Shown here piece after piece: positions 36,908 through 45,451 of a DNA stretch of 64,000 nt; the stretch's first letter is position 1, and each line of letters starts with the position of its first letter. The translations under genes were made by a program, and so were the position numbers. A model generated the notes under the pieces. The model saw nothing but the letters and a program-made list of their open reading frames with translations. It made no database searches and was not told where the DNA came from. The DNA comes from Chitinophaga sp. S165 (GTDB taxonomy: Bacteria > Bacteroidota > Bacteroidia > Chitinophagales > Chitinophagaceae), in NCBI RefSeq assembly GCF_003182155.1, contig NZ_QGTG01000009.1, positions 219,967 to 283,966 of the forward strand, read 5' to 3'.

Positions 36908-37561
36908 ATGAAACGGTGTTGTTGTATGATTTCCTGCCTGCTGTTGGTTTTGGGCGCAGTCGCACAGATTCCATCTCCCAGTTGGGACGAATGGTTCAAA
37001 CAGAAAAAGACGCAAAAAAAATATCTGATTACCCAGATCGCTGAGCTCAAAGTCTACCTGGGATTATTGGAAAAGGGCTATCGCATAGCCGGTGACGGTC
37101 TTCATCTTGTCCATAGCATTAAAAATGGAGAATTTGGTCTGCATGATCTGTTCTACAAATCCCTGTCAGCTGTTAATCCCGCGCTGCGCCGGCATGCCGA
37201 CGTGGGCACCGTTGCGGCCTCTCAGTTATTGCTGGTAGCCAAAGCAACAGCACTCAGAAAAAAAGCGAGTGCAAATCCGATGCTTAGTGCCTCAGAAAAA
37301 GCTACCATCACTACTACTTGCGGGCGGATCGCCCATGACGCCCTTGACGTCATTAACCAATTGGAAGTGGCTTTTGCTTCCGGCACCCTTTCTATGACAG
37401 ACGATCACCGCCTATCTATTCTGGAAACGTTGCGTGCACGTAGTCGTAAACAATGGGCCTTTTTTCAGGGCTATCAGTCGGAGGCTTCAATGGCTGTACA
37501 ACAGAAAACGCGGGAAGCTGTATCAGCCCAGGTCATCAAATCCCGCTACGGCATTCAATAA
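36908..37561 (+). CDS. Exported helical protein, TraI-like trio copy 2
   Basis: The protein has 217 residues from the ATG at 36908 (a GTG two codons upstream is less likely). The leader MKRCCCMISCLLLVLGAVAQ is an export signal; its cluster of cysteines is odd. The mature protein is helical. The block ELKVYLGLLEKGYRIAGDGL is shared with the next gene (ELKKILQTMYDGYNLISQGY), and the C-terminal part MTDDHRLSILETLRARS with all three trio members. It ends in KSRYGIQ. It is probably a periplasmic piece of the transfer apparatus. Confidence 0.7.
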   Translation: MKRCCCMISCLLLVLGAVAQIPSPSWDEWFKQKKTQKKYLITQIAELKVYLGLLEKGYRIAGDGLHLVHSIKNGEFGLHDLFYKSLSAVNPALRRHADVGTVAASQLLLVAKATALRKKASANPMLSASEKATITTTCGRIAHDALDVINQLEVAFASGTLSMTDDHRLSILETLRARSRKQWAFFQGYQSEASMAVQQKTREAVSAQVIKSRYGIQ

Positions 37562-37574
37562 CTCAATCGGATAT

Positions 37575-38213
37575 ATGAAAAAGATAGTTTTTGCTAGCTG
37601 GCTGCTACTGATGGCTGCGCTATTGCCTGCACGCAGCGCTGCGCAAGCAGAAGAACTGGCACAACTGGCACTCAATATAGAAAAGCTTGCGGAGCTAAAA
37701 AAAATCCTGCAAACCATGTATGACGGTTACAACCTGATCAGTCAGGGATATAACAAGGTTAAAGACATCACAAGCGGTAATTACCAATTGCACCAATTGT
37801 TCCTGGATGGGCTCTACCTGGTCAACCCCTCCATTCGCAAATATACCCGGGTGGCAGATATCATCGGCTACCAGGTGGCTATCGTCAAAGAATACAAAGC
37901 GGCTTTACGTGTATTTTCCGGCAGCGGCGTCTTCGAAACCGATTACCTGGACTACCTGTCCAAAGTGTATAAACGCCTGCTGGATGATACGGCCGAACAA
38001 CTCGACCAGTTGACGCTGGTACTTACTGCCAACAAATTACGCATGAGTGATGATGAACGCCTGGCAACCATTGACCGGATCTATACCAATATGGAGCAAA
38101 AGCTGCTGTTTTTGAGAAGTTTTAACCAGCAACAAAAGCAGGTAGCCATCGCGGGCTTAAAAGAAAAAACGGAGCTATCAACCCTGCGTCAGCTGCATGG
38201 AATAGACAAGTGA
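37575..38213 (+). CDS. Exported helical protein, TraI-like trio copy 3
   Basis: The protein has 212 residues from the ATG at 37575; the frame extends upstream through the previous gene, but the signal peptide MKKIVFASWLLLMAALLPARSAAQ fixes the start. It is paralogous to the preceding gene along its length (LHQLF, VNPSIRKYTRVADI) and contains MSDDERLATIDRIYTNMEQ. It sits 13 bp after that gene and 29 bp before traJ, so all three are co-transcribed. It probably faces the periplasm, with the TraJ membrane protein. Confidence 0.72.
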   Translation: MKKIVFASWLLLMAALLPARSAAQAEELAQLALNIEKLAELKKILQTMYDGYNLISQGYNKVKDITSGNYQLHQLFLDGLYLVNPSIRKYTRVADIIGYQVAIVKEYKAALRVFSGSGVFETDYLDYLSKVYKRLLDDTAEQLDQLTLVLTANKLRMSDDERLATIDRIYTNMEQKLLFLRSFNQQQKQVAIAGLKEKTELSTLRQLHGIDK

Positions 38214-38242
38214 TTTAAATATCGTTCTAAATAGTTGAGAAA

Positions 38243-39445
38243 ATGGAAAAGTGGTGTAGGATAATTGTATGGATATTGTTTGTCCCTGAGCTATGCTGGG
38301 CGCAGGGGATCGTCGACCAGGTGCATGGCCTGCACGGTGTGTTGGATAAACTCTATAATGAGATGCTGCCGATGTGTGGCGATTTGATCGGTGTAGGAAG
38401 GGCACTGGCAGGATTTGCAGCTACCTTTTACATTGGATACCGGGTGTGGAAACATATTGCCAACGCGGAGCCTGTAGACTTCTTCCCTTTATTCAGACCA
38501 TTTTGTTTGGGATTTTGCATATTGATCTTCCCCCAAATTATTGCCCTTTGTAATGCCATTTTAAAGCCCACCGTTGTGGGTACGGAAGCGCTTCGACTAA
38601 AGGCCAATGCCAGCGTGGAACAACTGCTTGCCAAAAGGGAACAGGAACTACAAAAAACAGATTCATACAGGATGTACGGCGTCAACGATGGAGCCGGCGA
38701 TCGGGACCTTTGGATGTTATATACACACGACGATGAGGTAGGCGATGAAGGTTTACTGGGCAGCATTGGTAACGATATCGAGTTTGCCATGAGTAAGGCC
38801 TACTATAACTTTAAAAGTGGCTTTAAAGAGTTTATTTCCTTTGTACTGCAGTTACTGTACGAAGCAGCGGCCCTTTGTATCAATACTGTCAGAACGTTCA
38901 ACCTGTTGGTGCTTGCTTTACTGGGGCCGTTTGTATTCGGACTTGCCTGCTTTGACGGCTTTACCCATACGCTCACCGTATACCTGGCCCGGTATGCCAA
39001 TTTTTACCTTTGGCTACCTATCGCCAACATCCTGGGTGCTTTACTGGGCAAGATCCAGGAAGGGATGTTACAGCTCGATATTGCCCAACTCAATCAATAT
39101 GGAGATACCTTTTTTACCAGTTCTGACGTAGGCTATTTGCTGTTTATGATCATTGGTATTATCTCTTACACTACCATTCCAAATCTCAGCAATATGGTCG
39201 TTAACAGCGGCGGCGGTAGCGCACTGACCGCCAAAATTACCAGCATGGCTTCAGGCGGCTCTTCCATGGGTATGATGATGGCTTCTGGTGGCGTCGTGGG
39301 GGCTTATGGCGTCGCAAGCAGCGTAGGTGGCATGGCTGCCGACGCGTTGGGAGACATGAATGGCCGCATGAGCCAGGGAATGGCCAGTCATGGCACTAAC
39401 TCCGGCTACTTTGCCAGCAAATTAAACGATAAGCCCAACACCTAA
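38243..39445 (+). CDS. traJ: TraJ, polytopic VirB6-like membrane protein
   Basis: The 400-residue protein has several membrane helices (about 50-70, 85-110, 185-215, 220-245, 250-270, 295-320). The motif EPVDFFPLFRPF and the segment ALLGPFVFGLACFDGFTHTLTVYLARY are interrupted only by usual family changes and identify TraJ of Bacteroidetes conjugative transposons. The C-terminal tail is glycine/serine/methionine-rich and low in complexity (SMASGGSSMGMMMASGG). TraJ lies in the inner membrane and plays the VirB6 role in the channel. Confidence 0.88.
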   Translation: MEKWCRIIVWILFVPELCWAQGIVDQVHGLHGVLDKLYNEMLPMCGDLIGVGRALAGFAATFYIGYRVWKHIANAEPVDFFPLFRPFCLGFCILIFPQIIALCNAILKPTVVGTEALRLKANASVEQLLAKREQELQKTDSYRMYGVNDGAGDRDLWMLYTHDDEVGDEGLLGSIGNDIEFAMSKAYYNFKSGFKEFISFVLQLLYEAAALCINTVRTFNLLVLALLGPFVFGLACFDGFTHTLTVYLARYANFYLWLPIANILGALLGKIQEGMLQLDIAQLNQYGDTFFTSSDVGYLLFMIIGIISYTTIPNLSNMVVNSGGGSALTAKITSMASGGSSMGMMMASGGVVGAYGVASSVGGMAADALGDMNGRMSQGMASHGTNSGYFASKLNDKPNT

Positions 39446-39462
39446 AGGGTCCAAGCGCATTT

Positions 39463-40104
39463 GTGAAACTTGAAAACGTGAACGTGATGATGCAGCAATT
39501 GAAAAACATCGATACCGCTTTTAGATACACCCGTTTATTCAATGCCGTACTGCTGGTTTCCTACACCTGCCTTTGCGGATATACGATTTACAGTTGTCTG
39601 GAAAAGGTAGAAAAAGCGCAACAGCGAATTTACCTCATCGCTGGCGAAAGGGCGGTAGAGGCCTTTGCCAGCAATAGAAAAGATAATGTGCCGGTAGAAG
39701 CAAGGGGCCACGTACGGCTGTTTCATCAGCTATTTTTCGAACTGTCGCCAGACGAAAATGTCATTGAAGGGCGCATGAAAAAGGCGCTGTACCTGGCCGA
39801 TCAAAGCGCCAAAGACGCCTATGATGACTTAAAAGAAAAAAACTATTACACCTCCATTATCAGTGCCAATGTTAGCCAGGAGCTGAACTGTGATTCTGTG
39901 CACCTGGACCTGAACCAGTATCCGTACCATTTTAGATTTTACGGCACCTTGCGCATCATCCGCACAAGCGCGGTGGTAACCCGCAGCCTGGTCACAGAAG
40001 GTTACTTGCGCGACGTGGACCGTTCCGATAACAATACCCATGGCTTTTTGATCCAGCGGTGGCTGACCATTGAAAACAGGGATATCAGTGTCATCAAAAA
40101 ATAG
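39463..40104 (+). CDS. traK: TraK, VirB8-like conjugation protein
   Basis: The protein has 213 residues from a GTG, or 205 from the ATG at 39487, which is a likely true start (the family typically begins close to KNIDTAFRYTRLF). One membrane helix (about residues 25-45) precedes the soluble VirB8-like domain, with LFHQLFFELSPDENVIEGRMKKALYLAD. The family is a periplasmic scaffold linking inner and outer parts of the channel. It is 3 bp before traL. Confidence 0.9.
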   Translation: MKLENVNVMMQQLKNIDTAFRYTRLFNAVLLVSYTCLCGYTIYSCLEKVEKAQQRIYLIAGERAVEAFASNRKDNVPVEARGHVRLFHQLFFELSPDENVIEGRMKKALYLADQSAKDAYDDLKEKNYYTSIISANVSQELNCDSVHLDLNQYPYHFRFYGTLRIIRTSAVVTRSLVTEGYLRDVDRSDNNTHGFLIQRWLTIENRDISVIKK

Positions 40105-40107
40105 GTT

Positions 40108-40572
40108 ATGAGAAAACGAGGTAGATCCCTGACACGGACAAGTGAAACGATCACTACATGGATCGCGAAAGCAGTCATTGGTATGCAGCGACGCTGGGCC
40201 ACATGGATGACCCGTCGTACACGCAAGTGGGGCCCATGCCAACAGGCGCACTTTCTCTACCTGATATTGCTGGTCTTTGGTGGTGCCAGCACCTATCTGC
40301 TCGTGGATACCATTAATGGGGATAGCGATAACAGGCGCACCATCGACAAACAAACCCTGGCGCCGGTTATGCCTGTGCCCAAACGTCCGAGGGCAGATAA
40401 CAAGTCTGGTAGGCACAACGACATCATCGTATTCAAACGCTTTCATGCCTATATCGATAGCGTCAGAAAAAGCCGGGATTCCGTGCGGCTGGATAGTTTC
40501 TTCGATGCCCGGCCGCATTTTATGGACAGTGTCTGGCAGGCGGAAAGCCTGCTTCGCCAATTTCATCACTAA
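40108..40572 (+). CDS. traL: TraL-like conjugation protein
   Basis: The 154-residue protein has a basic N-terminus (about 45 residues, rich in Arg and Thr), one membrane helix (FLYLILLVFGGASTYLLV) and a short periplasmic part ending in LLRQFHH. TraL of Bacteroidetes elements has this shape and always lies between traK and traM, as here. The N-terminal basic part is longer than I would expect for this family. Confidence 0.75.
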   Translation: MRKRGRSLTRTSETITTWIAKAVIGMQRRWATWMTRRTRKWGPCQQAHFLYLILLVFGGASTYLLVDTINGDSDNRRTIDKQTLAPVMPVPKRPRADNKSGRHNDIIVFKRFHAYIDSVRKSRDSVRLDSFFDARPHFMDSVWQAESLLRQFHH

Positions 40573-40589
40573 TAAACTAACAGTGGCGT

Positions 40590-41822
40590 ATGAACCAAGT
40601 AGCAGAAAGAAAAAGGAAGTTTTTTTTGATGGTACCCATTTTTGTCATCCCCTTAGCCTGCCTGTTTTTTTATGGGCTGGGAGGGGGAAAGAAATCTGAA
40701 AGAATCGAAACGGTTACCGGGCTGAATGCATCTGTTCCCGGCGCCCAACTGGGTGAAGAAGGCTTTATGGATAAGCTTTCCCTATACAGGCAGGCCGAAA
40801 AAGACTCGCAGCTACTGCGCGAGGCTAGCGATGCAGACACCTATGCCTGGAAAGATAGTCCCGTAGTGGCGCCATATTCCCAGTCGCCGGCTTCGCCTGG
40901 CGCTGCGCCAACTATATTCTCTACTCCCGGAGCCGGCATGTCGCAAAACAGCGAGGCAAAGATCCAACAACGGCTGCAGTTACTGGAACAACTGGTCCAG
41001 CATGGGGATACCAGTATGCCATCAGCTCCTGCTGTCTACCTGCCTACAACGGACACTCCGGATCCCCCCGCATTTTCAGCTACCACGCCAAAGGAAAAGG
41101 ACGTGTCTTCCGGTGACCCGGAACTTGTCCAACTGGAAGGAATGCTGGAAAAAATTATTGATATCCAGCATCCGGAAAGACTACAGGAGAAGTTAAAGCA
41201 GGCGTCCCTTGAAAACCAGGCCGCTGCTTTTGCTGTCACCACCACGGCTCACGGGCAACCTATCGCGGAGGTATTTGAAAGCGAAAAAACAATGACTACT
41301 CGGACGGTGCGCTTGGCTAGCGAACAGGAAGGCTTTTTTGAACTTGCTGCACCTGTGAGCATTGTGAACAACAATGCCGTCAGCGCAGTTGTCCATGAGA
41401 GCCAAACCCTGGTAAGCGGTGCTACTGTTAAAATGCGGCTCGAGCAAAATGCTTATGTACAGGGCGTATTAATACCCGCGGGATCATTTGTATACGGGCA
41501 CTGCCAGCTCCAGTCCGATAGGTTGCAGATAGCTATCCCTTCCATACGCTACGGTAATTCGATCTTTCCTGTCTCGCTGCAGGTATATGACAGTGATGGC
41601 CTTCCGGGAATACGTATACCCGGAAGCGTAAACCGCGATGCGGCAAAAGAAGGTTCTCAGCAGGCCATGCAGGCGCTTGCCATGGGTAGCCTTGATCCAT
41701 CGCTGGGCGCCCAGGCAGCATCTGCCGGTATAGAGACAGCAAAGAGCCTGTTGAGCAAAAAAATCCGGTTGATCAAAGTCACCGTCAAAGCAGATCACCC
41801 GGTACTGCTGGTCAGCAAATGA
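40590..41822 (+). CDS. traM: TraM, VirB10-like conjugation protein
   Basis: The 410-residue protein starts with a membrane helix (FFLMVPIFVIPLACLFFYGLG). A proline/alanine-rich linker (about 75-170) follows, then the C-terminal TraM domain with AGSFVYGHCQLQSDRLQIAI and the RYGNSIFPVSLQVYDSDGLPGI segment. VirB10-type proteins span the periplasm and pass energy to the outer-membrane pore. Its stop codon overlaps a possible traN start (ATGA), showing tight coupling. Confidence 0.9.
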   Translation: MNQVAERKRKFFLMVPIFVIPLACLFFYGLGGGKKSERIETVTGLNASVPGAQLGEEGFMDKLSLYRQAEKDSQLLREASDADTYAWKDSPVVAPYSQSPASPGAAPTIFSTPGAGMSQNSEAKIQQRLQLLEQLVQHGDTSMPSAPAVYLPTTDTPDPPAFSATTPKEKDVSSGDPELVQLEGMLEKIIDIQHPERLQEKLKQASLENQAAAFAVTTTAHGQPIAEVFESEKTMTTRTVRLASEQEGFFELAAPVSIVNNNAVSAVVHESQTLVSGATVKMRLEQNAYVQGVLIPAGSFVYGHCQLQSDRLQIAIPSIRYGNSIFPVSLQVYDSDGLPGIRIPGSVNRDAAKEGSQQAMQALAMGSLDPSLGAQAASAGIETAKSLLSKKIRLIKVTVKADHPVLLVSK

Positions 41823-41866
41823 TGGCAACTAGCCGATCCCCTTCATTCACTTTAAAAACTGATAAT

Positions 41867-42757
41867 ATGTATCTAATCACAGCCCACTATAGGTATTGCC
41901 TGACACTGATCCTGATCATCCTAAATACGGCTATGGTCATCGGTCAACCAACGCCGGCTTCCATGCCCACCTATAAACTGGAGGTGTCTACCAACAACAC
42001 GACTGTGCTGATTTTTCCGGCGCCCATTTCTGCCGTAGATCGTGGCAAAAGCACACTGCTGGCAAAAAGTGTTGCCGGAGTGGAGAATATCCTAAAAATA
42101 AAAGCAGCAAGTGATACGATGCCTACAACCAGTTTACATGTGTTTACCGTTGATGGTAGGGTGTTCCCTTTTGAAGTGCATTACCACTCAGCTGCCACCG
42201 GCGCCACCTTTGATTTTTCGGCGCCTGAGGCCCAGATACTGCAGGCGCCACTGCAATTTTCGAGTGGACCACTGACGGAAACTGCCATTGGGGAACTTTG
42301 TCAGCAACTCACGCACACGCAAAGCTTCATGAAGGCACCTCGTTCGAAAAAGATAGGAGACGTTCATTTGGTATACGGGGGAAGCTATCTGTGTGAAGGA
42401 GTCCTTTTTATCCAACTACAGTTGCACAACCATTCACAGATTCCTTATCCCTTACATTTTAATCAGGCACTTGTACGAGACCGGCGTAAAAGTAAGCGTA
42501 CCTCGCAAATGGAGGTAGAAAAACAGATCCTCAGACAAAGCAACATACATGGGCAGATCATACCTGCTAACACCAATGCGACTATCGTGCTGGCCTTTAC
42601 CCAATTTACCATAGCAGATGGTAAAGTCCTTGCCATCAGCGCCTTTGAGCATGGGGGAGACCGACATCTGGAGCTGCGACTGAAAGGGAAGCACTTGTTA
42701 CGCAGTCGTACACTACCATCAGCAGTTCTCAACGCTGTAAGCGTTCGTCGCCGATAG
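41867..42757 (+). CDS. traN: TraN, VirB9-like conjugation protein (DUF4138)
   Basis: The protein has 296 residues from the ATG at 41867; a start at 41819 that overlaps the traM stop is in frame but would put 16 residues before the leader. The export signal is followed by the DUF4138/TraN domain: TTVLIFPAPISAVDRGKSTLLAKSV at the front and DVHLVYGGSYLCEGVLFIQLQLHN in the middle. It probably forms part of the outer-membrane ring with TraM. No traO, traP or traQ homolog follows, unlike in CTnDOT. Confidence 0.87.
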   Translation: MYLITAHYRYCLTLILIILNTAMVIGQPTPASMPTYKLEVSTNNTTVLIFPAPISAVDRGKSTLLAKSVAGVENILKIKAASDTMPTTSLHVFTVDGRVFPFEVHYHSAATGATFDFSAPEAQILQAPLQFSSGPLTETAIGELCQQLTHTQSFMKAPRSKKIGDVHLVYGGSYLCEGVLFIQLQLHNHSQIPYPLHFNQALVRDRRKSKRTSQMEVEKQILRQSNIHGQIIPANTNATIVLAFTQFTIADGKVLAISAFEHGGDRHLELRLKGKHLLRSRTLPSAVLNAVSVRRR

Positions 42758-42786
42758 TATCAATGATCATTATTAAATCAATTGTT

Positions 42787-43413
42787 ATGGCAAAAATCAC
42801 AGATGACCTGACCCGAAACCAGGTCGCTAAAACCGTTGCAATATGGGACAGCATTGAACAGCGATTTACCAATCGCTATGGAAAGGAGATGTTGACAGAT
42901 CCCAGCTATATAAAGGCCAAAGAGCAGATCTTTCAGCAGATCATCGACCAATACAAAAACAAGGATAACAATTTTGCAGAAAAAGCTGAACTGCGAGTGC
43001 TACAGGCCCAAAAGCGGGCCATGATCCGGCAGCGTTATCCCAATGGCTTTGCCAGGTTCGGTCGTAACACCGTGGTGTTGTCTGCTAACCTCGCCTTTGC
43101 AACCCTAAAACTGGGTTGGGGCCTTCTAAAAAGCGCGGCTCGTATGGGAAGTAGAATGCTTACTGAGCTATCACGCCCAGTGCAACACTTGGCGCCCGTC
43201 AGATCGATAAACGGCGGTCTGCTGTCCGAAAGCGGGGAACCCACCTATGGCCGGCGTGTTGGTACCCGGCAACCGGAACTTAAAAGCGTGCTTGGTCAAG
43301 CTCACCCTACCGTTAAAAACAACAATAACTATGCATCCACTATCCGCAAACAACAACCCAGGCGTATGAAAAATATACCCGCGACAAACAAAGGCAAATC
43401 CGTTCGCCACTAA
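42787..43413 (+). CDS. Hypothetical basic protein downstream of traN
   Basis: The protein has 208 residues from the ATG at 42787 (an ATG eight codons earlier is possible). It has a helical N-terminal part with many charged residues (SIEQRFTNRYGKEML, NNFAEKAELRVLQAQKRAMIRQRY), a short hydrophobic stretch (NLAFATLKLGWGLLKSAARMG) that may touch the membrane, and a basic, asparagine-rich tail. I do not recognise it. It occupies the usual place of traO, but I see no outer-membrane strand pattern. Confidence 0.6.
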   Translation: MAKITDDLTRNQVAKTVAIWDSIEQRFTNRYGKEMLTDPSYIKAKEQIFQQIIDQYKNKDNNFAEKAELRVLQAQKRAMIRQRYPNGFARFGRNTVVLSANLAFATLKLGWGLLKSAARMGSRMLTELSRPVQHLAPVRSINGGLLSESGEPTYGRRVGTRQPELKSVLGQAHPTVKNNNNYASTIRKQQPRRMKNIPATNKGKSVRH

Positions 43414-43441
43414 CTATTCATCAACATAAAAACAAAACAAA

Positions 43442-44356
43442 ATGGAACAGAAAATCGAACGAGTTGACAAGGTCAAAGAACAGATTGCAGATGCCGGTTG
43501 GGGAAACCGATTTGATGCCGATATTGACCGTCACCTGGCTGCAGGAGAAAAGCGTTTCAAGTTACCTGGCGAGGAATTGATCGAAGACCGTGGCAAGCAG
43601 CATAAGCTGGCCGGTGAACTGGATTTTAGTGTGAGCGACGATGGTAAACTGTACTACAACGGCACGAAAGCAACCTTGTACAAAGAAGGAGAAACAACCG
43701 GTGTTACGCAATTTTTCCCCCACTACGACAGAATTACGGTCACCGAAGCGGCTAACCTGCTCATCGATACCGAAGTTCCCCGCGCTGTCTACAAATACTA
43801 TTTCGATGAAAACAGCCAGCGCTATGGACAGTGGCAACAAATCGACTTTTCCAAGAAAACGGAAAATGGTAACCACGTTGTCAATACCTACCATGACAAT
43901 TATGGCTTCAAACTATATGCAAAGTTCGACGAATATGCTTTTGTTGGCCTGGATGGCCCGCAGCAAAAACGGGAAGCCTGCAAGGCCATGGAACAGGGGA
44001 CAGAACTATTGCTTACCCCTGTCAATAACAAAGAGCACGAGGTAATACGCATGACAGCCAATCCGTCCCGTCGCGGTTTTGGTATCCGGGATATGGACGG
44101 GAACTTTCTGACCCATGACCAATTTCGCACACAAGAAGTACTGGAGAAAAAACATCAGTTCAAACAGACTACTTCGGTGGATTTTTCTAAACCATCCGGT
44201 AAAGAGCATGCTAAACAGGAAGAAAGCCAGCAACGTACGGGGAATGCTACTAACGAAAAAAAAAATAGTACGCAGGCATCAGCCTCCGCTAGCAGAACCC
44301 GGGTAAGAACAGTGCAGGAAGCCAAGTCCAAGTATGGTAAAAAAGCAGGACGGTAA
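43442..44356 (+). CDS. DUF3945/DUF4099-like accessory protein of conjugative element
   Basis: The 304-residue soluble protein has the pattern GKLYYNGTKATLYKEGETTGVTQFF, a middle domain and NPSRRGFGIRDMDGNFLTHDQFR near residue 225. These resemble the small beta domains (DUF3945/DUF4099) seen in Bacteroidetes element proteins that sit near primase or topoisomerase genes. The C-terminal 80 residues are low in complexity (Gln, Lys, Ser, Thr) and basic. The assignment is weak. Confidence 0.5.
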   Translation: MEQKIERVDKVKEQIADAGWGNRFDADIDRHLAAGEKRFKLPGEELIEDRGKQHKLAGELDFSVSDDGKLYYNGTKATLYKEGETTGVTQFFPHYDRITVTEAANLLIDTEVPRAVYKYYFDENSQRYGQWQQIDFSKKTENGNHVVNTYHDNYGFKLYAKFDEYAFVGLDGPQQKREACKAMEQGTELLLTPVNNKEHEVIRMTANPSRRGFGIRDMDGNFLTHDQFRTQEVLEKKHQFKQTTSVDFSKPSGKEHAKQEESQQRTGNATNEKKNSTQASASASRTRVRTVQEAKSKYGKKAGR

Positions 44357-44415
44357 CAAGGCCAAAGCCTGCCGGAAATTACAGGACAAAACGGAATGCA
44401 GTAGTAACGGATAGC

Positions 44416-44889
44416 ATGGAAAAGCAAGAGATATATGTACTCTACATGGAAGGGATAAACCCGACTAATCAATATCATCACCGGTTTATCATCTTCCAGG
44501 CTTATAACTCATTCCGGCAGGCCTTTTTACGCTTACAGCACTTTAATGATCGTTACTTTGACTATAACACCGCCCGAAAATTTAAACTGCCACTGCAGAT
44601 CACCTTCGCCGGTATTCGGACCGCTGGCGACGCCCACTATTTGTTGGAAAAAAAGATGCAACCAGCAGGTAATTCCCTGCAGGTGCCACCAGGGTTGTAT
44701 GTGATACTTCCCCATCCAAATTTGGGCACAGATCTGTTCGATGTATACACAGAAAATGCATTGATAGATTGTGCCCGTTTTGGTAACAACATCCTTGTGG
44801 CGAGTCTTGAGCAACTTCAAAAGACAGTGAAACGTCCGTCAGTTGTAAACGAGACCGTATGGCTGCGTAATGTGGCTCACAAACAGTAA
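44416..44889 (+). CDS. Hypothetical protein
   Basis: The 157-residue protein has no signal peptide or membrane segment. It has alpha/beta character, with aromatic-rich strands (RFIIFQAYNSFRQAFLRLQ, GLYVILPHPNLG). I do not recognise the family. It lies 59 bp after the DUF3945-like gene and 38 bp before another hypothetical gene, within the run of small genes between traN and the primase-polymerase, so it is probably co-transcribed with them. Confidence 0.58.
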   Translation: MEKQEIYVLYMEGINPTNQYHHRFIIFQAYNSFRQAFLRLQHFNDRYFDYNTARKFKLPLQITFAGIRTAGDAHYLLEKKMQPAGNSLQVPPGLYVILPHPNLGTDLFDVYTENALIDCARFGNNILVASLEQLQKTVKRPSVVNETVWLRNVAHKQ

Positions 44890-44927
44890 TGCTACCAGCT
44901 GTTTTTAGATTCTAAATATCAGTTACT

Positions 44928-45428
44928 ATGACCAGTGATGTTAAGGTATATGCGTTGGAAATTGAATGGTGTAGTGTGAAGCAGGCTTTGGCAAACGATC
45001 CAAATCCTGCTACCCAGGTGCTCAGAGAGCCATATGAATCTTTGCAAATTGCTTTTAATATTATGGGCCATGTTCACAAGGATCTGTTTAACCCCGTTAA
45101 AGTGGAAGCCACAGGACTACCGGCCTTCGTTAAATCAGTGGCTTTGTTTGAAAACGATCAACTGATCATGTCTCGTTTGACGCAGCAGCAAAATTCAGCC
45201 GTTGATCAAAAGCTGGATGCCTGCCTTGTAATTCCTGCATCATTACTGAACAAAGGAATGTTAAAGGCGATTGGCGGTGTGCTTACAAACCTGCAAACCA
45301 AACAGGGGCAAATACTTCCGTTACTGCCGGCCTTACAGCAAAAAAAGCGTAGTCGAAAAACTGTCCGGCCCGCAGCTGATACCATCCGTAAAGAAAATGG
45401 AACGTCAAAAGTAATTCGCCACCGATGA
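44928..45428 (+). CDS. Hypothetical protein with basic tail
   Basis: The 166-residue protein has a mixed N-terminal domain and a strongly basic C-terminus (QQKKRSRKTVRPAADTIRK...VIRHR), a feature shared by several proteins of this element and suggesting contact with nucleic acid. I do not recognise the family. It precedes the primase-polymerase gene by 23 bp. Confidence 0.58.
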   Translation: MTSDVKVYALEIEWCSVKQALANDPNPATQVLREPYESLQIAFNIMGHVHKDLFNPVKVEATGLPAFVKSVALFENDQLIMSRLTQQQNSAVDQKLDACLVIPASLLNKGMLKAIGGVLTNLQTKQGQILPLLPALQQKKRSRKTVRPAADTIRKENGTSKVIRHR

Positions 45429-45451
45429 TTAATCAAAAAAAAACGTAAACA

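Noticed and set aside
37434..37574. Upstream extension of the trio copy 3 gene
   Set aside because: It lies inside the preceding real gene in another frame; the ATG at 37575 gives a clean leader.
39829..40569. 246-codon minus-strand ORF opposite traK and traL
   Set aside because: The plus strand encodes recognisable TraK and TraL; the antisense product is Pro/His/Arg-rich and without family features.
42241..42290. TraN segment FSSGPLTE resembling the array motif SSGPLE
   Set aside because: The resemblance is limited to a few residues inside a clear TraN domain and is taken as chance.
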